NCBI GenBank assembly: GCA_964016885.1
Contig: OZ024748.1
Span: forward strand, 30,408,812 to 30,472,811
From: Eledone cirrhosa
Lineage: Eukaryota > Mollusca > Cephalopoda > Octopoda > Eledonidae
Length of the DNA stretch: 64,000 bases
Direction: 5' to 3'
The notes below the pieces were generated by a model. The model was not told the origin of the DNA and searched no databases. It saw nothing but the letters and a program-made list of their open reading frames with translations. Position 1 is the stretch's first letter, and every line of letters starts with the position of its first letter. Of the stretch, positions 55,318 to 64,000 are shown piece by piece. The position numbers and the translations under genes were made by a program.

Positions 55318-55948
55318 TTTATTTTCCGACTGATACATTATTATGCACATTCCACAGGCTATCTTTATTTTTAGATATTAGTTTGTTTTGTTTTTTGTTT
55401 TCCTTTATTCTGTTTTCCTCTTTTTCGTTTCTTCCTTCTCTTTTTCGTTTGTGTGTATTCTTTCGTATCGAACTTGAATTCTTTGTGATTAATCTAGTTG
55501 GATTCAGCACAGCTCAATATGACCGACGAAGCATTATTTGTGCAATCCCCAGAGTATCACATCTAAAATAGATATCATATGTCAGGATATAAAGAGAAAA
55601 AAAAACATAAATAAACATATTTTTATTCTTCGCCCATTAGTACCAGGAATATCAAATACCATACTTATCTAATGAACCTCTCATATTTGACACCTACCTA
55701 ATATCTTATCTTTTCTGTCCCCTTCAAATTCACTTTCATGTTCTTTGTTTAGGGAGCAGACCCAATATGCCTTTTGTCTGATGCTTATCAACTTTAATGA
55801 TCTTCTAATGATCCTCAGCATACATTGCCATGGAATGGATATGTATATATATATATATGTAAAAGTTCTATTTAAATTGTTGGGATACAACAAGCAAATA
55901 TTTTTATAACTGATATAAAGCACTCAACAAATATTTGGAGTAAAAATA

Positions 55949-56227
55949 CGATATTAACAAATGAAAACTATATTTATAAAACCATATTTATTTCATTATA
56001 CATATTTCAAGGAAACCAATAATATAATTAAAGCTACAACTCCACTATCCGGGAACTTCCAACAGTAATGGTTGCATTCTTTAAGGGTATGTCAATATTT
56101 ATTTATAAAACTGATCTATATTATATTTTATCTGATGAAAGCACACCATAATTTAACTTGGTGTCCTTGAAATATGTATAATGAAATAAATATGGTTTTA
56201 TAAATATAGTTTCCATTTGTTAGTATC

Positions 56228-56228
<1 letters not shown>
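55949..56228. mobile_element. Inverted-repeat element with 69-bp arms carrying a hammerhead
   Basis: 55949-56017 and 56160-56228 are inverted copies with a few differences (ends CGATATTAAC and GTTAGTATCG), flanked by TA on both sides. The right arm plus unique centre holds a full hammerhead. The left arm is an inverted copy truncated inside stem II. Noncoding. Confidence 0.8.
56124..56190 (+). ncRNA. Hammerhead ribozyme, type I, full fold
   Basis: Plus strand: stem I TATTTTAT with ATGAAATA (8 pairs, one G-T), core CTGATGA (56132-56138), stem II AAGCACACCA with TGGTGTCCTT (9 of 10 pairs, C-C at the fourth), GAA (56169-56171), minimal stem III ATATGTAT, cleavage-site A at 56180. Confidence 0.78.

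Positions 56229-56283
<55 letters not shown>
56229..56283. repeat. (TA)n microsatellite
   Basis: About 22 TA dinucleotides. Confidence 0.95.
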
Positions 56284-56284
<1 letters not shown>

Positions 56285-56440
56285 TCAAGCAAAACTGGTA
56301 ACGGATGGACATAATGCATATATGTTTATACTTATGTAACTATATGTATTTTCTATAATTTGTCCTAACACTTATGGTTGAGTAAAAAATTAGGTGGAAT
56401 TAGACTGCTTCTTCTAGCAACTCTATTACTCGCCAACAGC

Positions 56441-56825
56441 CTATCCTTTACTACCCCTCAAGGCGCTTTTGTTGTTTGGATGAAAGCATCCATGTTTCAC
56501 TTCCATATACAAGATTGGTTGAATTTTTACTTGGAAGAGTCTGATTTTGTTGTGGTTGGAAAGATTTGAGCACCAAACTCGATCCATCTTGTTGCAAGCT
56601 GACCATGCTTTGGCCTTTCTGGTGGCAAAATCCTTCCCAGAGTCCATGATCCAGGACCCAAGATACTTAGCATCCTCGACTTGCTTGATATCACTGCTGT
56701 TGATTACTTTGATGTTGTTGCCTGTACAGTTTGATATGTACTCTGTTTTACCCTCGTTGAGATGAAGGCCAATGAGGGCGGCTGCTTCCTGGAAAGATGT
56801 CAAAAGTTGTTGCATATTTTCTAGG
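56441..56825 (-). mobile_element. LINE reverse-transcriptase fragment, inverted part
   Basis: The minus strand reads MQQLLTSFQEAAALIGLHLN, EGKTEYISNC, KQVEDAKYLGSWIMDSGKDF, ATRKAKAWSACNKMDRVW and KIRLFQVKIQPILYMEV, the segment following the YADD box in RTE/CR1-like LINEs. It is adjacent to and opposite the 3' part at 56830. Confidence 0.8.
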
Positions 56826-56829
56826 CAAA

Positions 56830-57245
56830 AGCACCTTCATGGCACCTAGACTCGCCTACTTTGACACATTCAGAACATAACCTGGCGGCATCTGATTTGA
56901 AAGAAATATATGCTGGCTTCCCATGCATATCTGTCGTTGTACATAAAAGAAGAGTAAGATTTTCTGGCCACTGCCATCATGCCACCTCTGAGGCCGTGTC
57001 TCCACTAGTGCTTTGGAAACCACAAGCAGCCACTAATATCAGGGGGCACAAGTTCTCTTATCCCAATGTCATCTCCAGAGATTCTGGTATTGAAATCCAT
57101 GAACGACAGAACCAAGTGGAGATGAATTGTTGAGTCAATTTCAGCTGAGGCCGCCGGATGTTGATGATGACTACCCTTGTCTTGATCGTACAGCCTTGCC
57201 ATCACCCGAGGCAACGCTGCGAGTGTGCTGGCTTGCCTAAAAAAT
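56830..57245 (+). mobile_element. LINE 3' coding end, sense part
   Basis: It reads LKEIYAGFPCISVVVHKRRV, RFSGHCHHATSEAVSPLVLW and FSYPNVISRDSGIEIHERQN, the C-terminal region of the same LINE type (family pattern RFxGHCxRAxxEVVSxLxLW). It ends near the TGA at 57131, with 3' UTR-like sequence after. Confidence 0.8.
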
Positions 57246-58290
57246 CATTAGAGAGGTTGCCCAGTACTCGCGACATTGCTGTCTTTTGCTCTGGTGTTGG
57301 CTCTGTTGTTCACCCTTTCTTTTACATTTTCTTTAACATTAAAAGAAAATATCTTTCTGAAAGACTCTCGATCTATTTATAATGTTGTCTAAGCATTTGT
57401 AATGTTATTTATGTATATATTTAAAACACTTGTTATGTTATTCTACTGTAAATTTATTTATATGCTCTGTTTATATTTTCATTCTGAAAGAATTGCAAAC
57501 GATTTGTAATGTATTTATAAAATAAAGTTAGATTTCCTCTTTCGAAAATTGTAACTGGTAGCAGTCAGTTTGGGGAATTTGTCCTTACACTGAGGCAGTC
57601 TCTTGACAAGTTGACTACCTCACAGCTTAGGTACACTTTAACTGCATTTCGGCTGCACACCAGTCAGCGAAACTGTGCAGTCAGGACTACAAATAAAACT
57701 TATGTAATTTTTGTCTATTTGTTTTTCACTCTTATAATTGAGTCAAATATCTCCAATTTTATTCTTTGCCTCAGTGTACCCTCTCAGTCTGTTTATCATA
57801 ATACCTTTATGACTGTTATTCAATAAATCTAATGATGTTGCTGGAATCCTACTGGGTATTGAAATATATATAGTGTCTGCAAAAATAAAACTTTAAAGGA
57901 ATTTAAAAAATCCGGCCTCCTGTCACTTTATTCAATAATAATTAACTCAGTTATACACACACACACACATGTATATATATATATATACACACACACATAT
58001 ATATATGTTATGTATTTACATAGATATATTTGAACAAAAATATATCATTTGTCATATCACCAATCTGAGGAGCAGATCGATACTGGAGCCAGGTCCATAA
58101 CTCCTATGAGTCACCTTGAGTTAATCCTCTGTGAAATGCGCATAACAGGTCGGTACGCAATAAATATTTTTCATATGTAAACGAAACTTCCTCATGCTTT
58201 TCTATTATACACACTCTGCCAGTGCACATAGTGCTTGATTTGGTACCAACACCAGTATTTCACCGTACTGTATATATATATATATATATA
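57246..58290. other. Intergenic AT-rich DNA
   Basis: TA/CA microsatellites at 57953-58005 and 58270-58291; no gene seen. Confidence 0.5.
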
Positions 58291-58369
58291 CGTTATTCCG
58301 GGTTGAATCGGAGGTAACCACAGTAAGTAAGGTACTCAATACATTGCAGAGTATAAAAGTTTTAATATA

Positions 58370-58425
58370 GATGAGATTCTACAGGACTAGAACTGTTTCA
58401 TTCTTTAGAAATCATCTGGGTATCA
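58370..58425 (-). ncRNA. Hammerhead-like motif with U4-to-A core change
   Basis: Minus strand: core CAGATGA, stem II TTTCT-AA-AGAAT, GAA, stem III ACAG..CTGT, cleavage-site A, then GAATC. The stem III segment is nearly identical to that at 48459-48510, so it is the same family with a mutated core. Confidence 0.5.
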
Positions 58426-58834
58426 AAAAATAAATATGGTATTTATAGATCTCTTCAGGTGGTAGGAGAGGGTAGGGAGTGGGATTGGTGTAGGTCATTG
58501 GTTGATAGAAAAGGGAATTCATTTAAAAGCTAATTCTTCAAAGCTATAGTTTATATTTAGAGTAACAAAGGCAGAAAGAATTCTATAAACAAGTTCAGAA
58601 TGGGGTGCCACTCCTTATTTTTAAGTAACAATGCCGAGAATTCAGGTGTCTATAAGATCATTGGGGGTCAGTAATGGTTGATGGATTTAAAGAAAAGGAA
58701 AATTCTTTAAAAGCTAATTCTTTAAGGTTCTACTTAGTGACAAAGGCCTAGAGAATTCTATAGACCAGTTCAAAATATTGAGTGCATATCATACCATTAT
58801 CTTCAAATTTCTCTTAAACTATATTCCAAAAGTC

Positions 58835-58909
58835 AACAGACACATTCACAAACACACTCACTCACACACTCGCACGCACCCACATACACCCACACATACA
58901 TATATATAC

Positions 58910-58951
<42 letters not shown>

Positions 58952-59032
58952 ATCTACATATACACATACACATACATATATATATATATATACATATACA
59001 CATACATATATATATATACATATATGCACATA

Positions 59033-59064
<32 letters not shown>

Positions 59065-59145
59065 CATATATATATATACATATACATATACACAAATATA
59101 TATATATACAATCATATATACATATACACACACACACATACACAC

Positions 59146-59180
<35 letters not shown>

Positions 59181-59182
59181 GG
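58835..59182. repeat. CA/TA microsatellite complex
   Basis: ACACTCAC, ACATATATA and TATATACACAC runs; isoleucine/tyrosine-rich open frames are artefacts. Confidence 0.95.
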
Positions 59183-59189
59183 GAGCAGC

Positions 59190-59380
59190 GGCTGTTAGGG
59201 CAAGACGTGTTTTCTCGGGCTCTGCTAGAGTCAGCAGCAACACACAACCACGTGTTGCTACACACAAGAGGAAAGAGAAAAATTATGAGACCAATAGAGA
59301 TATGTACATTTATATTTATATCTAAATATTGCTATTATCATTTACAGTCCCTCTGTGTTTAATGTATGTTCATTAGCATA
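59190..59380. other. Unassigned DNA upstream of the tandem duplication
   Basis: GGGAGCAGCGGCTGTTAGGG, TTTCTCGGGCTCTGC; GC-richer than the surroundings. Possibly part of an LTR or element end, but not recognised. Confidence 0.35.
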
Positions 59381-59381
59381 T

Positions 59382-59698
59382 GTGTTGTTATTTCTGCTTA
59401 CATTTTACATATATACATATATATATCTATATATATGCTTGCATGGACCCCTCTCAAAAATTCGTTGGATTTTCTAATTGGATACCCTAACACTGGATAC
59501 CAACACTGAATACACCTGAACTTCTACCAGGAAATCTTTCGTTGTTATTTCTGCTTACATTTTACATATATACATATATATATCAATGCTTGCGTGGACC
59601 CCTCTTAAAGATTCGTTGGATTTTCTAATTGGATACCCCGAAACTGGATACCAATCACTGAATACACCTGAACTTCTACCAGGAAATCTTTCGTATCA
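59382..59698. repeat. ~157-bp tandem duplication
   Basis: TTGTTATTTCTGCTTACATT..GGACCCCTCT..TTCGTTGGATTTTCTAATTG..GAACTTCTACCAGGAAATC occurs twice (from about 59383 and 59540). Confidence 0.9.
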
Positions 59699-60024
59699 GT
59701 GAAATTTTCTTTTCTTTGCTTCATATATATATATTATATATACTTGTCCGCCATTGCAAAAGGCCATAAATTCAAAAAATTTTGAAGAGAGAGGAAAAGA
59801 GAGAAGTGATCTATGAACTTGTACATCTCACTGACCCCCCCGCCACTACAATAACAATAACGCCTACACTCGCTCCCCACCATCACCACATTACTCTATC
59901 TAAGGTGGCTGACCTGTTCCCTGTTCCCTGTTGATATACTGCTGACTCTCTTTTGATGTATGTATGTGTATATACATATGTGTATGTGTGTGTATATGTA
60001 TATCTCAGTGGATGCGACCAGATT

Positions 60025-60400
60025 TCAACACAGCAACAACTACAACAACAACAGCAGCAACACCAACAACAACAACAGCAACAACACCATCGTCTGTGTT
60101 GAATGTGTGTGTATGTATGTATTTGTATATATGCGACAGCAATAACAGCATCAACACCATTGTCTGCAGCAACAGCAGCAGTGAAATGAAGAACAACAAC
60201 AACAGCAACAACTACAATAACAACTACAATAACAACTACAGCACCAACAAATGCCACCACCATCACTGACCATCCACCACCACCACGCTGATACCATCCA
60301 CCACCACCACACTGACACCATCCACCACCATTCACCACCACCACCGCCATTACCAGCGTAAAGCAAACAATTATTATTATTATTATTATATACAAGCTGA
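60025..60400. repeat. (AAC)n/(CAC)n/(ATT)n triplet tracts
   Basis: CAACAACAACAGCAAC, CCACCACCACCACAC and ATTATTATTATT runs. Confidence 0.95.
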
Positions 60401-60852
60401 ACTGGACTGGGAAAGGTCAACAGTTGACATGATATTGATTTTGATTTGATGATTTTGATTTTGATTTTGTATCAGTACTGTCGGTAATATATGTATATAT
60501 ATGTGTGTTTGTGAGTGGTGTGTGTGATTGTATGCATGAATGAGTGTTGGTATGTATGGCGTATGCGTGGTTGTGGTTTGTATGCATGAGTATTGGTGTG
60601 TGAGTGTGTGTGTGTGCGTCGTGTCAATAAGTTTTTTTTTTTTTTTTTTTTTTTTTTAATGACCATGCTGTAAAATGGAGGGGTAGAGAGGACCCTTGAG
60701 TCTAGTAAGACATCCTCTCTAGTGCTGGTGGCACAAATAAAAGCACCCAGTCCATGCTGTAAAGTGGCACTGGTGTTAGGAAGGGCATCCAACCAGTGTA
60801 TCAATGCCAAAACACTTATCAGTACAGCAACAAATAGGAACAACAACAAAAT

Positions 60853-62214
60853 ATGAAGACATCGCATCTCAGAGTTGCAACACTTAATCTTGGCACTCTC
60901 AGAGGTAGATCTGCTGAAATAGCGGAGATGCTGGAGAGAAGGCAGGTGGATGTGTGCTGCGTGCAAGAGGTAAGATGGAGAGTTGCCTCTGCGAGACTAG
61001 TCGTAGGCAAGCGTCTTAGCTATAAGCTATTCTGGGTAGGTAAGGATGATGGGCTAGGGGGAGTAGGCATTTTCCTGGTTGAGAAATGGATCAATAAGAC
61101 AATAGAGGTAGTTCGAGTTAGTAATCGAATAATTAAGCTTAGATTAGTTCTAGGTAGGAGACTACTGACAATCATCTCGGTCTATGCTCCCCAAGCAGGC
61201 CTAGGCAAAGATGAGAAAGACTGCTTTTATGAGCAACATTTGCAAACAACCACAATGACAGAGGACGGAGACATCGTTATGCTAACAGGAGACTTCAATG
61301 GTCATGTTGGACAGCTCCAGGATGGTTACACTGGGGTACATGGTGGGCACGGTTACGGTTCAAGAAATGAAGAAGGAGTGAGACTTCTTGAATTTTGTGA
61401 TGTGAGTACATTGACTATTTGCAACACAAACTTCCAGAAACCTGCCAATCACCTAATAACCTACAAATCTGGTGAGCACATAAGCCAGATTGACTTCTTG
61501 CTAGTTAGGCAGCGGGACAGGCAGATAGTGTCTAATACCAAGGCATACCCTGGGGAAGAATGTACCCCACAGCATAGGTTAGTTGTTAGTGATATCTCAG
61601 TAAGCAAGAGATGGAATGAGACATATAGGAAGGTGTGGAGAAGAAAGGTCTGGAAGCTAAAAGACCTTTCACTAAAATACAAATTTAGGAAAGCCCTTCA
61701 AGATGTATATGACGAAAAAGAAGACGATTTAGAGACGTATGACATAGATAATAACTGGAATTTCTTACGTGACAACTTGCTGCAGGCTACTGATGAAACC
61801 TGTGGCTGGAGCAGAGCTCCAACCAGACAGAGAGTGACCTGGTGGTGGAACAGCACAGTAGATAAGGCTATTAGAGACAAAAGACTAGCATGGAAGGCTT
61901 GGAAAAAGGGTGGGAGTAGGGAAGAATATACAGCCACTAAGAGAGAAGCTAGACGTCAGGTGTACTTAGCACGCAGGGAGGCAGAGAGTAGGAGGTTTGC
62001 CAATGTTCTGCGACGGGAAGATCAGAGGCGTGCGGTGTTCCACATTGCAAGGCAGTGTGTCAATGCAAATCAGGATGTTGTTGGAGATAAATGTGTCCGG
62101 GATGATGCCGGTGTACTTAGTGTCACGAATGATCAGAAAAAGGAGGCCTGGAAATGTCATTATGAGAGACTGATGAATGTGGAGAACGAATGGGAGAGAA
62201 ATTACCCTTGGTAG
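60853..62214 (+). CDS. RTE LINE: apurinic-type endonuclease and linker
   Basis: 453 residues starting MKTSHLRVATLNLGTLRG. The endonuclease/exonuclease/phosphatase fold nicks target DNA to prime reverse transcription. Its motifs appear in order: N in ATLNLGT, E in VQEVRW, Y in ISVYAPQAG, D and N in TGDFNGHVG, D in SQIDFLL and H in PQHRLVV (Asp of the usual SDH is Gln, as in several RTE relatives). A basic linker (KRWNETYRKVWRRKVWKLKD, then WWWNSTVDKAIRDKRLAWKA) follows. It terminates early at TAG (62212-62214), where a small deletion relative to the sibling copy at 21350-21420 shifts the frame. In the intact element it would continue into the RT. Confidence 0.85.
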   Translation: MKTSHLRVATLNLGTLRGRSAEIAEMLERRQVDVCCVQEVRWRVASARLVVGKRLSYKLFWVGKDDGLGGVGIFLVEKWINKTIEVVRVSNRIIKLRLVLGRRLLTIISVYAPQAGLGKDEKDCFYEQHLQTTTMTEDGDIVMLTGDFNGHVGQLQDGYTGVHGGHGYGSRNEEGVRLLEFCDVSTLTICNTNFQKPANHLITYKSGEHISQIDFLLVRQRDRQIVSNTKAYPGEECTPQHRLVVSDISVSKRWNETYRKVWRRKVWKLKDLSLKYKFRKALQDVYDEKEDDLETYDIDNNWNFLRDNLLQATDETCGWSRAPTRQRVTWWWNSTVDKAIRDKRLAWKAWKKGGSREEYTATKREARRQVYLARREAESRRFANVLRREDQRRAVFHIARQCVNANQDVVGDKCVRDDAGVLSVTNDQKKEAWKCHYERLMNVENEWERNYPW

Positions 62215-63917
62215 ATCCGACAGAGGGACCAGCTATTGAGATTGACGAATATAGGGTCCAAGAGGCGATTAGGGAAATGAAAAATGGTAAGGCGGCCGGA
62301 CCATCGGGAATAGTTGCTGAGATGCTGAAGGCATCAGGGGACGTAGGCACTAAACTGGTTGCACGCATCATCAATCAGGCTATATATGGTGGTGTCATAC
62401 CCAAAGACTGGTGCAGCAGTATTCTCATAAATTGCTACAAAGGTAAAGGGGATGCTTTGGAGAGGAGCAATTATAGGGGTATAAAACTGACAGATCAGGT
62501 TATGAAAGTGGCAGAAAGGATTTTAGCACAACTAATTAGAGAAAGGGTCAAACTAGATGAGTTGCAGTTTGGTTTTGTGCCTGGGAAGAGTACAACAGAT
62601 GCCCTCTTCTTGGTGAGACAAATGCAAGAGAGGTTCTTAGAGAAAAATAAGCCACTATACTTAGCCTTTGTTGACCTAGAGAAGGCCTTTGATAGGGTAC
62701 CCCGATCTGTCATCTGGTGGTCCCTAAGGAAGCTAGGTGTTGAGGAATGGCTTGTGAGGACAGTGCAAACTTTGTACCGAGGTACTCTCAGTAAAGTCGG
62801 GGTAGGAATGGAGTTTAGTGAGGAATTCCAGATACAAGTAGGAGTACATCAGGGCTCGGTCCTCAGCCCGCTCTTGTTCATTATAGTCCTCCAAGCCATA
62901 ACAGAGAAGTTTAAGACTGGCTGTCCATGGGAACTTCTCTATGCTGACGATCTGGTTCTTATAGCAGAATCAGTAGAGGAGCTAGAGAATAAATTCTGGC
63001 TATGGAAACAGCAGTTGGAAGCAAGAGGACTGAGAGTGAATCTAGCTAAGACAAAAGTGTTGATGAGTAGAAAAGAGGACAAAACCCTGATTCCGTCAGG
63101 GAAATGTCCATGTTCGATGTGCAGAAAAGGAACTGGCATAAATTCTATAAAATGCACACAATGCAGATCCTGGGTACACAAGAGATGTAGCGTGATAGCA
63201 GGCAAACTAACAGGTAGGGAGAAATATGTATGCAGTAGATGTACAGGGAAATTAGACAGTAGAAGTCGCACTGATAGACACATTTTTCAAATGCAAGAGG
63301 GCGCTATAGAAGTGGTGGATAGCTTCCGGTACCTTGGAGATCAGATTAGCATGGGAGGAGGGTGTTCCGAGGCCATAGTATCTAGAATAAGGACGGGTTG
63401 GAAGAAGTTTAGGGAGCTGCTTCCTCTGTTGACGAAGAAGGGTTTCTCCCTGCATACGAAAGGCCGGTTGTATGATGCCTGTGTGAGGAACGCGATGCTG
63501 CATGGTAGTGAGACATGGGCAGCAACTGCAGAGGATATGCGACGGCTGGAGAGAAATGAGGCAAGCATGCTCCGTTGGATGTGCAGTGTAAATGTGCATG
63601 AACGACCCAGCACAAATGTGTTGAGAGAGAAACTGTGTCTGAGAGGGATAGAATGTAGTGTACGGGAGAGGAGACTGAGGTGGTATGGACATGTGATGCG
63701 CATGGAGAATGACCGATGGGTGAAGAAGTGCCAGGAAATGCCAGTTGAAGGAAGACGTGGTAGAGGTAGACCACGAAAAACATGGGCGGAGGTAGTGAGA
63801 ACAGACCTCAGATCATTGAAGCTCACGGTGGAGATGACGAGGGACCGTGACGAGTGGAGAGATGCTGTGCTGAATAAGACCCGTCCCACCCTTGCAAGCA
63901 GAGAAAAGCGGACGTAA
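62190..63917 (+). CDS. RTE LINE: reverse transcriptase with inserted PHD-like zinc module
   Basis: 575 residues in a different frame from, and overlapping by 25 bp, the endonuclease frame. The apparent ATG is probably not a natural start. RT blocks run in order: KAAGPSGIVAEML, NYRGIKLTDQVMKV, LQFGFVPGKSTTDALF, LAFVDLEKAFDRVP, HQGSVLSPLLFI and LLYADDLVLIAES (catalytic YADD), then LRVNLAKTKVLMS. At about residues 308-355 a cysteine/histidine module CPCSMC..CTQC..WVHKRC..YVCSRC is inserted before FRYLGDQI. The thumb and C terminus (LHGSETWAATAEDMRRLERN, RWYGHVMRMENDRWVKK, RRGRGRPRKTWAEVV) follow to a TAA. Confidence 0.88.
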   Translation: MGEKLPLVDPTEGPAIEIDEYRVQEAIREMKNGKAAGPSGIVAEMLKASGDVGTKLVARIINQAIYGGVIPKDWCSSILINCYKGKGDALERSNYRGIKLTDQVMKVAERILAQLIRERVKLDELQFGFVPGKSTTDALFLVRQMQERFLEKNKPLYLAFVDLEKAFDRVPRSVIWWSLRKLGVEEWLVRTVQTLYRGTLSKVGVGMEFSEEFQIQVGVHQGSVLSPLLFIIVLQAITEKFKTGCPWELLYADDLVLIAESVEELENKFWLWKQQLEARGLRVNLAKTKVLMSRKEDKTLIPSGKCPCSMCRKGTGINSIKCTQCRSWVHKRCSVIAGKLTGREKYVCSRCTGKLDSRSRTDRHIFQMQEGAIEVVDSFRYLGDQISMGGGCSEAIVSRIRTGWKKFRELLPLLTKKGFSLHTKGRLYDACVRNAMLHGSETWAATAEDMRRLERNEASMLRWMCSVNVHERPSTNVLREKLCLRGIECSVRERRLRWYGHVMRMENDRWVKKCQEMPVEGRRGRGRPRKTWAEVVRTDLRSLKLTVEMTRDRDEWRDAVLNKTRPTLASREKRT

Positions 63918-64000
63918 AATGATGATGACAACAATTTCTATACCTTTCATTTATATATTTATACTCGGATTTTTTTCCTAGAGTGCTTAAATTATTTGTG

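Larger units (their letters stand above)
60660..63945 (+). mobile_element. RTE-type LINE, nearly full length, one frameshift
   Basis: A 5' untranslated segment (60660-60852) precedes an endonuclease open frame and an RT open frame; a short TGATGATGAC-like tail follows the stop at 63917, as in RTE-type elements. The 5' segment is the reverse complement of the dispersed GATGCCCTTCCT repeat (GGAAGGGCATCCAACC, CATGCTGTAAAGTGG). Only one frameshift and no internal stops in 3 kb suggest a recent insertion. Confidence 0.85.

Noticed and set aside
58778..59155. Ile/Tyr-rich frames on both strands
   Set aside because: Pure CA/TA microsatellite.
60853..63917. Host gene with endonuclease and reverse-transcriptase domains
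   Set aside because: Intronless, repeated elsewhere in the window (21236-21613) and with LINE domain order; a retrotransposon.
1..64000. CRISPR array or bacterial operon
   Set aside because: The direct repeats present are microsatellites, minisatellites or transposon parts; no spacer-repeat pattern, and the genes are spliced.

Overview
The window reads as cephalopod genomic DNA, most likely octopus. Evidence: intron-rich animal genes with GT/AG splice borders, very high AT and simple-sequence content, and many copies of a tRNA-derived SINE whose 3' half (GTTCAAATC box, then a GGGTCGATAAAATAAAG tail) is typical of octopus genomes. Most of the DNA is transposon debris; three host genes can be supported.

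Layout. 1-13.2 kb: no host gene; hAT-like and piggyBac-like MITEs, SINEs, decayed LINE reverse-transcriptase copies and microsatellites. 13.96-18.58 kb (+): a four-exon class A GPCR of melatonin-receptor/Tre1-like type, with a LINE in intron 1 and a Penelope-like element (PLE) in intron 2. 18.9-20.9 kb: minisatellites. 21.2-25.5 kb: an RTE fragment, two defective Ty3/Gypsy segments around one LTR and a tRNA-Trp-type primer site, and a decayed LINE. 26.0-42.9 kb (+): the zinc-finger mRNA-export factor ZC3H3, assembled as eleven exons with a plausible TATA/CRE promoter. 46.5-49.3 kb: LINE remains and a cluster of hammerhead-like motifs. 49.87-50.83 kb (-): the terminal exon of an unidentified acidic, serine-rich protein whose upstream exons I could not find. 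51-60.8 kb: repeats, PLE and LINE pieces and more hammerhead motifs. 60.85-63.92 kb (+): a nearly intact RTE-type LINE broken by one frameshift.

The most unusual signal is about ten hammerhead-ribozyme-like folds in 31 kb (27.7, 34.3, 48.5, 48.9, 49.2, 53.4, 55.2, 56.1 and 58.4 kb). Two of them (53.4 and 56.1 kb) show compensatory base changes in stems I and II. One 27.7-kb palindrome carries a complete fold on each arm. Hammerheads are known from PLE terminal repeats, and three PLE coding fragments lie in the same window, so these are probably PLE termini, some of them surviving alone as small inverted-repeat elements.

All calls come from reading the sequence by eye; no search, folding or alignment program was run. 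Exon borders are inferred from splice consensus and phase.
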